Source: Actinomycetota bacterium (lineage in GTDB: Bacteria > Actinomycetota > Actinomycetes > S36-B12 > CAIYMF01). From it: DNA of 46,638 bases. Numbering within the stretch: the stretch's first letter is position 1; each line of letters starts with the position of its first letter. Position numbers and translations under genes: made by a program. Under the pieces are notes generated by a model. That model was not told the DNA's origin. It saw only the letters and a program-made list of their open reading frames with translations, and searched no databases. The DNA is taken from the NCBI GenBank assembly GCA_009697815.1, contig WLRQ01000014.1, positions 1 through 46,638 of the forward strand. Direction: 5' to 3'. Shown one piece after another: positions 34,218 through 42,846 of the stretch.

Positions 34218-35272
34218 CCACCACCCACTCGACCGACACCGCTCCTGGCGGCGCCGACGACACCTCGTCGGCCAGCTCATTCGCGCTCCTGGCGGCCGCT
34301 CGCGAGCAGGTGCTCACCGGTGGCATCGGGCTCAGCGAGGCTCAGGTGCTCGAGGTGCTGCGTCTGCCCGACGACGCGCTGCCCGAGTTGCTGGCGCTCG
34401 CACACGAGGTGCGCATGCGTTGGTGCGGCCCCGAGGTCGAGGTTGAGGGGATCGTGTCGCTGAAGACCGGCGGCTGCCCCGAGGACTGCCACTTCTGCTC
34501 GCAGTCCGGGCTGTTCTCCTCGCCCGTTCGCGCCGCGTGGCTCGACATCCCGTCGTTGGTCAAGGCCGCAGTCGAGACTGCCGCCACGGGCGCGACCGAG
34601 TTCTGCATCGTCGCTGCCGTGCGCGGCCCCGACGAGCGACTCATGACGCAGATGCGCGAGGGTGTGGCCGCGATCCGCGAGGCGGTGGACATCAACGTCG
34701 CCGCGTCGCTCGGCATGCTCTCGCAGGAGCAGGTCGACGACCTCGCCGACATGGGCATTCACCGCTACAACCACAACCTCGAGACGTCGAAGTCCTACTT
34801 CCCGCAGGTGGTCACCACTCACACCTGGGAAGAGCGATGGGACACCCTCACCATGGTGCGCGAGGCGGGCATGGAGGTGTGCTGCGGCGGCATCCTCGGA
34901 ATGGGTGAAACCCTTGAGCAGCGGGCGGAATTTGCCAGCCAGCTTGCCGAGATCGCACCCCACGAGGTGCCGCTGAACTTCCTCAACCCTCGTCCCGGTA
35001 CCCCGCTCAGCGAGCAGACCGTGATGCCGGCAACCGATGCCCTTCGGGCGATCGCGGCGTTCCGCCTCGCGCTGCCGCGCACGATCCTGCGTTACGCGGG
35101 TGGCCGAGAGATCACCCTCGGCGACCTCGGTACGCGCGACGGGCTCCTCGGTGGAATCAACGCCGTGATCGTCGGCAACTACCTCACCACGCTCGGCCGC
35201 GCCGCCACCGATGACCTCGCGCTTCTCGGCGAGCTCTCGATGCCGGTGAAGGCCCTGAACGCCACGCTGTGA
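34214..35272 (+). CDS. bioB: Biotin synthase BioB
   Basis: 352 residues from ATG 34214. A 30-residue Ser/Thr/Asp-rich lead is followed by the radical-SAM barrel. The [4Fe-4S] motif is [13 protein letters not shown], with Cys88, Cys92 and Cys95. [24 protein letters not shown] and the conserved Arg of RYAGGREI near the end belong to the auxiliary cluster region. It inserts sulfur into dethiobiotin. It overlaps bioD and the next small gene by 4 bases each. Confidence 0.97.
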   Translation: MTTTHSTDTAPGGADDTSSASSFALLAAAREQVLTGGIGLSEAQVLEVLRLPDDALPELLALAHEVRMRWCGPEVEVEGIVSLKTGGCPEDCHFCSQSGLFSSPVRAAWLDIPSLVKAAVETAATGATEFCIVAAVRGPDERLMTQMREGVAAIREAVDINVAASLGMLSQEQVDDLADMGIHRYNHNLETSKSYFPQVVTTHTWEERWDTLTMVREAGMEVCCGGILGMGETLEQRAEFASQLAEIAPHEVPLNFLNPRPGTPLSEQTVMPATDALRAIAAFRLALPRTILRYAGGREITLGDLGTRDGLLGGINAVIVGNYLTTLGRAATDDLALLGELSMPVKALNATL

Positions 35273-35499
35273 GCGGGGTGAGGGACGAGGTCACGCAGGT
35301 GGGCCAGGGCCCTTACTGCGTGCGTTGCGGAGATCCGATCGACGCCCACGAACACCTCAGTTGTCTCGACGCCCTGGTGCTCGAGCCGCCTCGTTACTGC
35401 GCGATCTGCCGTCGCCGGATGGTGGTGCAAATCGTGCCCTCTGGCTGGACTGCCCACTGCAGCGAGCATGGTGATCTTCACGGCGGCAACGCCGTCTAA
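35269..35499 (+). CDS. bsaP: Biotin synthase auxiliary protein BsaP
   Basis: 76 residues from GTG 35269, overlapping the bioB stop by 4 bases. It has six cysteines: YCVRC (17, 20), Cys32, YCAIC (44, 47) and Cys64, with EPPRYC and PSGWTAHC between. This is the small Cys-rich protein encoded after bioB in actinobacteria (Rv1590 in M. tuberculosis). It has been reported as an iron-sulfur auxiliary protein that mycobacterial biotin synthase needs to turn dethiobiotin into biotin. Position and pattern agree; assignment rests on recall of that family rather than a search. Confidence 0.85.
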   Translation: MSGVRDEVTQVGQGPYCVRCGDPIDAHEHLSCLDALVLEPPRYCAICRRRMVVQIVPSGWTAHCSEHGDLHGGNAV

Positions 35500-35516
35500 G
35501 AAGGCGGCCTTTCTTG

Positions 35517-36560
35517 TCAGTGGGCGAGTTCGATCAACGCCGAGGCTCGCGGCACGTAGGTGACCGAGACCGGCTCGAAGCCCGCCCGCGCCAGCAGCGT
35601 GTGCCCGTTGTGGTCTTCGCAGCCGGTCGGCTCGTTGACCTCGCCGAGGTCGAGGACGTCGTCTTGGCCCCACGGCCACACCTGGACGGCAGACGGGTTC
35701 AGGCCCTTCCACAGGTGACCGACGTAGTGCCTCGGCACGTTGTTCTGCGCCGCGGTCTTCGCGGGCATCGTGATGGGGATGTCGAATGACGCAGAGGTGA
35801 GGAATCGAGACACTGCCGCCAGCCCGTTGGCGGCCACGAGTCCCATTCCCTCGCGCAGGAACGGAACCGTTCCGAAGCGCTTCTTGGCCCGTCCTCGCAT
35901 GATGTTGCGCCCGTCCCATGCGAGATCGAAAGCGAACTCGCCCGCCTGATCGGACAGGACGCTTGAGACCGCCTTCGGGTGTTTCGGGGAGGCATGCATC
36001 TCCCGCCCCCACGAGATCGAGAGAGGACTGTCGATCCAGAGTGAGTGCAGGAACAGTGAGTCGCATACCGAGGGCCCGAAGTTCCCATACTGCAATGCCC
36101 AGGTGGCATCGACGAGTCCTCCCTCGCGGAAGGCCACCTGCCCGGGGCTCGAGTGGTTGACGTCGAAGCTCAGCACCACCTCGTTGTAGACCCCGCACAC
36201 GCTGTCGTGGATGACGTTGAACCAGATCGTGGCCATTGCCTTCGGGGCCCCGTCGCCGCGACGCTGCGCACCCACGGGGAAGACACCTTCATCGGCGAGC
36301 GCCTCGCTCACGACGTCCATGTCGCAGAAGCCTCGGATCAACCACGAGGTGTAGCTCAGGGCGTACCACTCGCGGTCAGTCGATAGCCCGTTCGACAAGG
36401 GCGCGGGATGGTAGGTGAACTGGTCGAACCAGGCCGCGCCCGCTATGGGGCGAGCGGGAGTCGCACCCCAGGCCGCGAGTTCGTTGCCCGTCTCACCTCG
36501 TCCGATGCGACTTTCGGGGATGCGCCCTGCTACTGGATCGACTGTCGGGTTGGGTTGCAC
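35517..36560 (-). CDS. Acetoacetate decarboxylase-like superfamily protein (tentative)
   Basis: 347 residues from GTG 36560. Features visible are WFNVIHDSVCGVYNEVVLSF in the middle, GREMHASPKHPKAVSSVLSD, then DGRNIMRGRAKKRFGTVPF. The Tyr-Asn-Glu-x-x strand followed by Gly-Arg-x-x-x-x-x-Pro-Lys resembles acetoacetate-decarboxylase-fold proteins, but the catalytic lysine cannot be placed with certainty. There is no signal peptide. It is convergent with the biotin operon, 17 bases after bsaP, and divergent from the pirin gene. Confidence 0.5.
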   Translation of the reverse strand: MQPNPTVDPVAGRIPESRIGRGETGNELAAWGATPARPIAGAAWFDQFTYHPAPLSNGLSTDREWYALSYTSWLIRGFCDMDVVSEALADEGVFPVGAQRRGDGAPKAMATIWFNVIHDSVCGVYNEVVLSFDVNHSSPGQVAFREGGLVDATWALQYGNFGPSVCDSLFLHSLWIDSPLSISWGREMHASPKHPKAVSSVLSDQAGEFAFDLAWDGRNIMRGRAKKRFGTVPFLREGMGLVAANGLAAVSRFLTSASFDIPITMPAKTAAQNNVPRHYVGHLWKGLNPSAVQVWPWGQDDVLDLGEVNEPTGCEDHNGHTLLARAGFEPVSVTYVPRASALIELAH

Positions 36561-36673
36561 CGCGCACCTCGCAGAAGGTAGTTACCTCAGTCACGGACCG
36601 CGGTGAGGTCGAACGCCTGGGGGCGCAAAGCGATGCGCGGCCATGGATGTCGGGCGACATCAGCGACACGGTA

Positions 36674-36693
36674 TACCGGTGCGCTGACCGGTA
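36674..36693. promoter_or_regulatory. Inverted repeat between the divergent 35517 and pirin genes
   Basis: TACCGGT (36674-36680), six bases, then ACCGGTA (36687-36693), a perfect 7-base inverted repeat. It lies in the 272-base divergent interval 36561-36832, which otherwise holds no gene I can support. The size fits an operator for a dimeric repressor such as a TetR-type one; no regulator gene is adjacent. Confidence 0.45.
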
Positions 36694-36832
36694 CATCGCC
36701 CGGAGATCAGCGGCGTGTGGCGTGATCGACTGCCCGGTGCGACCCATCTCCGGTGACCGGCCGAACTTGCGCGCCACCGCCCGGCGGGTGGACAGTTGAA
36801 TCTAGAACTACCTGCTGAGCCTGGAGGCCGAC

Positions 36833-37801
36833 ATGCCCGCCGTCACCGTCGACGACATCACCGTGCTGCCGCGGATCAAGACTCCTGATGTCGGGCTCGT
36901 GATGGGTCGAACCGTTCACAGCGTGACGACTGCGCCGAGTGGATTCGAGGGGGAGGGCTTCCCCGTACGCCGTACCTTCGCCGGTGTCGATGCCGCGCTC
37001 ATCGACCCCTTCATCATGATGGATCAGATGGGTGAGGTGGAGTACGCACCCGGTGAGGCCAAGGGCACGTCCTGGCACCCGCACCGCGGCTTCGAGACGG
37101 TCACCTACATCATCGATGGCACGTTCATCCATCAGGACTCCCATGGCGGCGGCGGTGAGATCTCCAATGGTGATACCCAGTGGATGACAGCGGGTTCCGG
37201 GCTTCTTCACATCGAGGCTCCGCCGGAGAAGCTCGTGATGTCGGGCGGGTTGTTCCACGGTTTGCAACTGTGGGTCAACCTGCCTCGCGTCGCGAAGATG
37301 TCGGCTCCGCGCTACCAGGACCTGCGGGCCTCCGGTGTGGTGCTGGCATCCTCCGACGACGGGGGTGCGCTGCTGCGCATCATCGCCGGCGACCTCGGGG
37401 GCCATGTAGGCCCAGGCTCGACACACACGCCGATGACGATGGTTCACGCCACGATCAGCCCCGGTGCGTCCATGACGATTCCGTGGCGCCGCGACTTCAA
37501 CGCGTTGGCCTATGCGCTCTCCGGGCGCGGCACTGTAGGTGCGGAGAAAAGGCCGATCCGCCACGGGCAGCTCGCCGTTTTCAACCAGGGCGGCAGCCTG
37601 ACGATCGCAGCTGACGGCACCCAGGACGGCCACACCCCCGCCCTCGACGTGATCCTGCTCGGCGGCCTCCCCCTGCGCGAGCCGATCGCGTGGATGGGGC
37701 CGTTCGTCATGAACACCCAGCAGGAACTCCGCCAAGCCGTCGACGACTTCCAATCCGGCCGCATGGGTCACGTCCCCCGCCACCCCCACTCCCCCCGCTA
37801 A
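36833..37801 (+). CDS. Pirin family protein
   Basis: 322 residues from ATG 36833 (GGAGG upstream). The N-terminal cupin has WHPHRGFETVTYIIDGTFIH, with the metal-binding histidines, then QWMTAGSGLLHIE. VMSGGLFHGLQLWVNLPR is a pirin signature; the second cupin carries a typical LAYALSGRGTVG. Bacterial pirins bind iron and some act as quercetin dioxygenases; the role here is unknown. Confidence 0.93.
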   Translation: MPAVTVDDITVLPRIKTPDVGLVMGRTVHSVTTAPSGFEGEGFPVRRTFAGVDAALIDPFIMMDQMGEVEYAPGEAKGTSWHPHRGFETVTYIIDGTFIHQDSHGGGGEISNGDTQWMTAGSGLLHIEAPPEKLVMSGGLFHGLQLWVNLPRVAKMSAPRYQDLRASGVVLASSDDGGALLRIIAGDLGGHVGPGSTHTPMTMVHATISPGASMTIPWRRDFNALAYALSGRGTVGAEKRPIRHGQLAVFNQGGSLTIAADGTQDGHTPALDVILLGGLPLREPIAWMGPFVMNTQQELRQAVDDFQSGRMGHVPRHPHSPR

Positions 37802-37815
37802 CCCCCGCCCCTTTC

Positions 37816-37939
37816 CGGTGAATGTGCCCTGGGCGGCCTTAGGGGCCGCCAGGCTTCCCCACTGTGTCCACAGGGAGACGCCTGTGGACACAGTGGGGAA
37901 GTTGAAAGGCCTCTAAGGCCGCCCAGGGCACATTCACCG
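37816..37939. repeat. 124-base composite inverted repeat (long hairpin)
   Basis: Outer arms of 26 bases, 37816-37841 and 37914-37939, are perfect reverse complements. Inner arms of 20 bases, 37855-37874 and 37881-37900, are also perfect, with a GAGACG loop (37875-37880). Between them are 13-base internal segments that mostly do not pair. It lies between the pirin stop (37801) and the Gfo/Idh gene. The inner arms contain GTGTCCACA / TGTGGACAC, close to actinobacterial DnaA boxes. It may be a terminator, a small mobile repeat or a protein-binding cruciform. Confidence 0.9.
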
Positions 37940-37971
37940 CGAAATAGGGGGGCAGTTGGGGGTTGGATGAC

Positions 37972-37998
37972 GACATGGGCGACATGGGCGACATGGGC
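37972..37998 (+). repeat. Triple 9-base tandem repeat at a gene start
   Basis: Three exact copies of GACATGGGC, each carrying an ATG in the frame of the Gfo/Idh gene. Changes in copy number keep the frame but change the number of start codons. Confidence 0.85.
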
Positions 37999-38991
37999 GG
38001 GATAAGCGCGACGATTCGATGGGGGATTCTCGGGGCGGGTGATATCGCGTCGGCGTTCTGTGGTGATCTTGTCCACGCGCCTGGTCACTCTGTGGTGGCC
38101 GTAGGGGCTCGCGTGCCCGGCGCCTCCGATGCTTTCGCTGATCGGTGGGGGATCGAGCGGCGTCATGGCTCCTACGTAGATCTTGTCGAGGACCCTGACG
38201 TTGACGTCGTCTACGTCGCCACCCCGCACCCCTTCCACCACGACGTCGCGATGCTCGCGATCGAAGCGGGCAAGGCCGTGCTGGTCGAGAAGCCGTTCAC
38301 GATGGACGCGACACAGGCACGCGCTCTCGTCACCGCATCACGAGCGCGCGGGACGTTTCTCATGGAGGCGATGTGGACGAGGTTCCTGCCGAGCTTCGTC
38401 GCGATTCGCGAGGTCATCGCCTCCGGCCGCCTGGGCGAACTCGTGCTCGTCACGGCGGAGCTCGGCCAGTGGTTCCCCCATGACGTCGAGCATCGCCTAT
38501 TCAATGGCGAACTCGGTGGCGGAGCCCTTCTCGACCTCGGGATCTACCCGGTGTCCTTCGCATCGATGGTGCTGGGCTCTCCGACCAGAATCACGGCAGT
38601 GAGCGACCCGACTACGACGGGCGTCGACGCTCAAACCTCGATGATCCTCAGCGATGACGCTGGGCGCCATGCAGTGATCACCACGACGCTGCGGGCAACC
38701 ACGCCCTCTCTTGCGCTGATCTCCGGTACCGAGGCGCGTATCGAGATCGAGGGAAACTTCTACAACGCGAGCGCATTTTCGATCATCGGCCGCGATGGAA
38801 GCGTCGAGCGCGTGGCCGCCCCCCGCGTGGGCCACGGCCTCTGGTACGAAGCTGCCGAGGTGGGGCGGTGCCTGCGCGCGGGCCTGACGGAGTCACCTGT
38901 CATGCCACTGATGGAGTCGATCTCGATCATGGAGACCCTCGATGAGGTGCGCCGTCACATTGGGCTCACGTATCCAGGACTCGCGCGCTGA
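37975..38991 (+). CDS. Gfo/Idh/MocA family oxidoreductase
   Basis: About 338 residues. The N-terminal Rossmann fold has WGILGAGDIA and DVVYVATPHPFHHDVAMLAI, then VLVEKPFTMD with the conserved Glu-Lys-Pro. The C-terminal domain has FLMEAMWTRFLP and GGGALLDLGIYPVSFASMVL, the Asp-x-Gly-x-Tyr/His catalytic region of sugar and trans-dihydrodiol-type dehydrogenases. The substrate is not evident. Three tandem ATGs (37975, 37984, 37993) and a TTG at 37963 are all possible starts. Confidence 0.9.
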   Translation: MGDMGDMGGISATIRWGILGAGDIASAFCGDLVHAPGHSVVAVGARVPGASDAFADRWGIERRHGSYVDLVEDPDVDVVYVATPHPFHHDVAMLAIEAGKAVLVEKPFTMDATQARALVTASRARGTFLMEAMWTRFLPSFVAIREVIASGRLGELVLVTAELGQWFPHDVEHRLFNGELGGGALLDLGIYPVSFASMVLGSPTRITAVSDPTTTGVDAQTSMILSDDAGRHAVITTTLRATTPSLALISGTEARIEIEGNFYNASAFSIIGRDGSVERVAAPRVGHGLWYEAAEVGRCLRAGLTESPVMPLMESISIMETLDEVRRHIGLTYPGLAR

Positions 38992-39097
38992 CTCGCCACC
39001 GACGCTCTACCGCGACCGCCGCGCGCACGTCACCCGCTCATACCCGAGTTCCTCACAGCACCGCCCCGATCGCCATATCTGTGGCAGCATTTCTGGC

Positions 39098-39460
39098 ATG
39101 AGTCTTGCCCTGAACGGCCTGCGGACCGTCATCTACCCAGCCCCCGATCTGGCTGCGGCGACGACATGGTGGAGCAGCCTGCTCGGTCAGCGTCCGTACT
39201 TCGATCAGCCCTTCTATGTCGGGTTCGAGGTTGCCGGATATGAACTCGGGTTGCTCCCCACGGCTGATCCTGTCGACGGCGCCCTCCTCTACTGGGGTGT
39301 TGACGACGTGCCGAGTGCGGTTGCACAGGCAGTGGCCGCCGGGGCCGCGATCCATACGGCTGCAACTGATGTGGGCGAAGGCATAGTCACCGCCACGGTG
39401 AGGTCTCCGGACGGGAGCATCGTGGGGCTGATCTTCAATCCGCACTTCCAGGGGTCTTGA
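39098..39460 (+). CDS. VOC-family (glyoxalase/bleomycin-resistance fold) protein
   Basis: 120 residues from ATG 39098. A single VOC domain: LRTVIYPAPDLAAATTWWSS, GFEVAGYELGLLP, YWGVDDVPSAVAQAVAAGA and VRSPDGSIVGLIFNPHF, the beta-alpha-beta-beta-beta repeats. Metal ligands are not all evident. It could be a dioxygenase-like or binding protein of unknown substrate. Confidence 0.88.
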   Translation: MSLALNGLRTVIYPAPDLAAATTWWSSLLGQRPYFDQPFYVGFEVAGYELGLLPTADPVDGALLYWGVDDVPSAVAQAVAAGAAIHTAATDVGEGIVTATVRSPDGSIVGLIFNPHFQGS

Positions 39461-39507
39461 GCGCGATCCACTGCGCCAAGCGAGATCGACGCTATGCGCG
39501 CCACATC

Positions 39508-40041
39508 TCAGAGCTCGAAAGTCGAGACGAGGATCGCGCGAGCCAACGTGTGGAACACCAGGTTGAAGCTCACCATCGCGGGACTCGCCGATGCGTCGAC
39601 CCCCAGGCTCTCGACGTCAAGGGCGTGCACGACGAAGTAATAGCGGTGCGGACCGTCGCCCGCAGGCGGTGCACATCCCCCGTAGTTGGGGGTGCCGAAG
39701 TCCGAGCTCGCGTGGAATCCGCCGGGCAGCGTGACGTCGGATTCGCCCGCGCCGCGTGCCAGCGAGGTCGAGGTGGCGGGCAGGTCGACAACGACCCAGT
39801 GCCAGAAGCCCGACGGTGTCGGGGCATCGGGGTCAAAACACGTGACCGCGAAACTCCTTGTTTCAGAGGGGAATCCGGCCCATGAAAGCGCGGGCGATTC
39901 GTTGCCTCCGCCCACCATCGAATGAGTGTGGACCAGGGGGACGGTTTCGCCCTCGCTGATGTCTGTGCTCGCCAAAGCGAACCGCGGCACCGGCGGGAGG
40001 TAGTCGTAGGGGTTGACGGCGGGCGTTCGGTCCAGGCTCAT
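39508..40041 (-). CDS. YbhB/YbcL-type phosphatidylethanolamine-binding protein (PEBP)
   Basis: 177 residues from ATG 40041 with GGGAGAAG upstream. The PEBP core is NESPALSWAGFPSETRSFAVTCFDPDAPTPSG (in parts), FWHWVVVDLPA, TPNYGGCAPP and HRYYFVVHALD. The Asp-Pro-Asp-Ala-Pro and His-Trp elements form the anion-binding pocket. No signal peptide. The cellular role of bacterial members is unclear. Confidence 0.93.
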   Translation of the reverse strand: MSLDRTPAVNPYDYLPPVPRFALASTDISEGETVPLVHTHSMVGGGNESPALSWAGFPSETRSFAVTCFDPDAPTPSGFWHWVVVDLPATSTSLARGAGESDVTLPGGFHASSDFGTPNYGGCAPPAGDGPHRYYFVVHALDVESLGVDASASPAMVSFNLVFHTLARAILVSTFEL

Positions 40042-40157
40042 GGCTTCTCCCTGCAGGCGAATGCGGCTGCCTTCCAGCCAACAACATGATGCCCGGGTTC
40101 TACGTATGAATCGCCCGAGGCCACGCGGTCGGCATCATCTAGCGTCCTAGCGCGACC

Positions 40158-40820
40158 TCAGACGTTGGACGAGTCGACGTCGGGCCGAATCAGCGCCGAG
40201 CGAATTGCCGTCGCGATCAGTTCGGTGGTCGTCCGTGCGCCGAGACGTTCCTTGAGTCGTTGGATGTGGAAGCGGACGGTCGACTCGGATATGTGCAACC
40301 GCTTTCCGATCTCGGCGTAGGTGCATCCGGCGGCGACAAGTTCGAGGACGCGCTCCTGCTGAGGGGTGAGAACCCGTGGCGTTCCGGTCTTGCCCTCGGT
40401 CTCGTGTAGCCGCTTCACCAGCGCTGACGAACTCCGCTCCCGGGCACCGCCACCGGTGAGCTGAAGATCTTGGAGAACGCGGCGAAGCTCGTCGAGGCCG
40501 GAGGCCTTCGTGACATAGCCGTGGGCACCCGCGTCGAGGCACCTCTGTACGACGTCGTCACTCAAATAGGTGGTGAGCACGATCACCGCGCAGTCGGGCG
40601 CGGCCTTGAGGATCTGCGCGCAGAGGACATCGCCCGTGGTGTCCGGCAGGCGGTAGTCGACGAGGACGACATCGGGTGTCACGCGCGTCAGCATCTCGAG
40701 CGCGCTGTCGCCGCTGCTGGCCTCGCCGACGACGTCGATGTCGAGTGCACGGTCGTCGGTGAGCACCCGCCGCAGGCCTTCACGGACGATTTCATGGTCG
40801 TCGACGATGCACACCTTCAT
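40158..40820 (-). CDS. LuxR/NarL-family response regulator
   Basis: 220 residues. The receiver domain (1-120) has the acidic pair Asp7-Asp8, the phospho-acceptor Asp55 in LVDYRLPD, Thr in VLTTYL and Lys in YVTKAS. A linker of 30 residues leads to a LuxR helix-turn-helix, LTPQQERVLELVAAG and YAEIGKRLHISESTVRFHIQ. It is the last gene of the kinase-ligase-regulator operon, 82 bases after the ligase, and should be the kinase's partner. Confidence 0.94.
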   Translation of the reverse strand: MKVCIVDDHEIVREGLRRVLTDDRALDIDVVGEASSGDSALEMLTRVTPDVVLVDYRLPDTTGDVLCAQILKAAPDCAVIVLTTYLSDDVVQRCLDAGAHGYVTKASGLDELRRVLQDLQLTGGGARERSSSALVKRLHETEGKTGTPRVLTPQQERVLELVAAGCTYAEIGKRLHISESTVRFHIQRLKERLGARTTTELIATAIRSALIRPDVDSSNV

Positions 40821-40902
40821 GGATACACCCCTTGCCGGCCCTCACTCGTCGAGCACTGCCGCCCGAACTGATCGTTCCGGCACGCGCGTGTTCTCCGCTC
40901 AG

Positions 40903-42846
40903 TTAACCCCGCGTATCGACAATTCGGCGAATCTCTGGGATGGACTCGGGGTTGTCGATTCCCGAGAGATCGCCGGGGTCGGTGCCCAGGGACGCGGCGC
41001 GAACGACTCGGCGTGCGATCTTCCCCGACATCGTCTTGGGCAACTGTGGGACTCGGATGACGCGGCTGGGGGCGAACGATTTCCCGAGTGCGTCAGAGAC
41101 CATGGCTCGCAGTTCTTCGGAGGCATCGGCGGTGACTCCGGGACGTGCCACCCAGAACGCCCATACGGCCTCGCCCTTCTTCGCGTCGGGTACGCCGATG
41201 GCCGCGGCCTCGGCGACATCCGCGTGGCTGGTCAGCACTTCCTCGACCTCGGCGGAGGCCAAGCGCTTGCCCGCGACGTTCATGACATCGTCCGAGCGAC
41301 CGCTGATGTACCAGTGACCCTGGGGGTCTCGGTGGGCGAAGTCGCCGTGACGCCAGAGCCCGGGGAAGGTTGACCAGTACGACTCCATGTAGCGCTGGTC
41401 GTCCTGCCACACGCTGCGCGTCATGGCCGGCCAGGGCTGTCGGCACACCAGTTCGCCGACGGTGCTGCCGCTCACCGGCTGAGCTTTGTCATCCACGATG
41501 TCGACGTCCATGCCCAGCGACGGGCCTCCGACGGAGCAGCTCGGGATGGGCTCCACGGGATACGGCGCCAGGAAGGAGCCGCCCACCTCGGTACCGCCGG
41601 AGAAGTTGATCATGGGGACGAGCGCCCGGAACACCTTGCTGGCCAGCCATTCGTAGGAGTCCGGATCCCAGGGCTCGCCCGTCGAGCCGATGACGCGGAC
41701 CGATGACAGGTCGTTCGCGTCGGGGACCGCTGAACCACTTGCCCGGATCACCCTGATCAGCGTGGGAGATACCCCGAGCATCGTGACGCCGTGGCGCTGC
41801 ACGAGTTGCCAGAGCCGGGTGGTGTCCGGCACATCGAGCGCGCCCTCGTAGAGCATGAGCGTCGCGCCGTTGGAGTGCGAGCCCGTGATCGACAGGGGCC
41901 CCATGATCCAGCCCATGTCGGTGACCCAGCAGAAGACCCCGCCGACGCTGACATCGAAGGAGTACGCGACCTCCGACGCCGTCTTCGTCAGGAATCCCGC
42001 GTGCGTGTGCACCGCGCCCTTGGGCCGGCCGGTGGTTCCGGACGTATAGGCCAGCAGCAGAGTCGCCGACGGGTCGAGGTGGACGATCGGGCCGGGATCT
42101 GACTCGCTCGCGAGGAGGTCGGCCCAGGTCACCTCATCGTCGCGTAGATCGGTGGCCGGGGAGAGGTTCTCGACGATGATCACGTTCTCGACGCTGGGGC
42201 AGGTCGCAAGCGCCTCATGGAGATGGGCGCGCATTTCGACCTTCTTGCCCCGACGCAGAGTGCCGTCGGCGCAGATGACGGCCTTCGCGCCAGAGTCCTG
42301 GATCCGTGAGGCGATGGCGTAGGGGGCGAAGCCGGAGAACAGCGGGACGATCACCGCACCGATGCGAGCGAGCGCGTAGTAGGCGATCGCCGCCTCGGGG
42401 ATCAGCGGGAGGAACAGGCCTACGGCGTCGCCGATGCCGATGCCGATGTCTCTGAGGCCCGCGCTCGCACGCTCCACCTCGGAGTTGAGCTCTCGGTAGG
42501 TGAGGCGGCGGATCGCGCCGGCCTCGTTCTCATGCACGATCGCGTCGCGTCCAGCAACCTCCGGATCATTGATCCAGCGGGTGATACACGAGTCGACGAT
42601 GTTCAGGGTGCCCCCGATGAACCACTCGGGGTGGGCGATTCCAGCCGAGAGGTCAACGACCGCGGAGTAGGGCTTGTCGAACACCAGCCCGAGATCTGTG
42701 ACTGCGGCGTCCCAGTACCACGAGATGTCGGCGACCGACCGGGCCCTGAGGCCATCGATCGAGTCAATGCCGTGCCGCCGCCCGAAGCGGGTCACATTGG
42801 CTTTCTCGACGTATTCCTGGGTGGGCGTCCATACGTAGTCAGACAC
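40903..42846 (-). CDS. AMP-forming acetyl-CoA synthetase-like acyl-CoA ligase
   Basis: 647 residues from GTG 42846, with GAGGAG upstream. The N-terminal region (YVWTPTQEYVEKANVTRF) and length match acetyl-CoA synthetase relatives. ATP motif: YTSGTTGRPKGAVHTHAG. Then GSTGEPWDPDSYEW, RHGDFAHRDPQGHWYISGRSDD and the C-terminal LPKTMSGKIARRVVR, whose lysine is the usual acetylation site. It activates a short acid to its CoA ester; acetate, propionate or acetoacetate are possible. Its start lies inside the kinase gene (8-base overlap), so it is translationally coupled to a sensor kinase. Confidence 0.92.
   Translation of the reverse strand: MSDYVWTPTQEYVEKANVTRFGRRHGIDSIDGLRARSVADISWYWDAAVTDLGLVFDKPYSAVVDLSAGIAHPEWFIGGTLNIVDSCITRWINDPEVAGRDAIVHENEAGAIRRLTYRELNSEVERASAGLRDIGIGIGDAVGLFLPLIPEAAIAYYALARIGAVIVPLFSGFAPYAIASRIQDSGAKAVICADGTLRRGKKVEMRAHLHEALATCPSVENVIIVENLSPATDLRDDEVTWADLLASESDPGPIVHLDPSATLLLAYTSGTTGRPKGAVHTHAGFLTKTASEVAYSFDVSVGGVFCWVTDMGWIMGPLSITGSHSNGATLMLYEGALDVPDTTRLWQLVQRHGVTMLGVSPTLIRVIRASGSAVPDANDLSSVRVIGSTGEPWDPDSYEWLASKVFRALVPMINFSGGTEVGGSFLAPYPVEPIPSCSVGGPSLGMDVDIVDDKAQPVSGSTVGELVCRQPWPAMTRSVWQDDQRYMESYWSTFPGLWRHGDFAHRDPQGHWYISGRSDDVMNVAGKRLASAEVEEVLTSHADVAEAAAIGVPDAKKGEAVWAFWVARPGVTADASEELRAMVSDALGKSFAPSRVIRVPQLPKTMSGKIARRVVRAASLGTDPGDLSGIDNPESIPEIRRIVDTRG

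Noticed and set aside
35497-35516. Possible terminator between bsaP and the convergent gene
   Set aside because: The AAGG/CCTT stem is only about four bases with a bulge, not convincing by eye.
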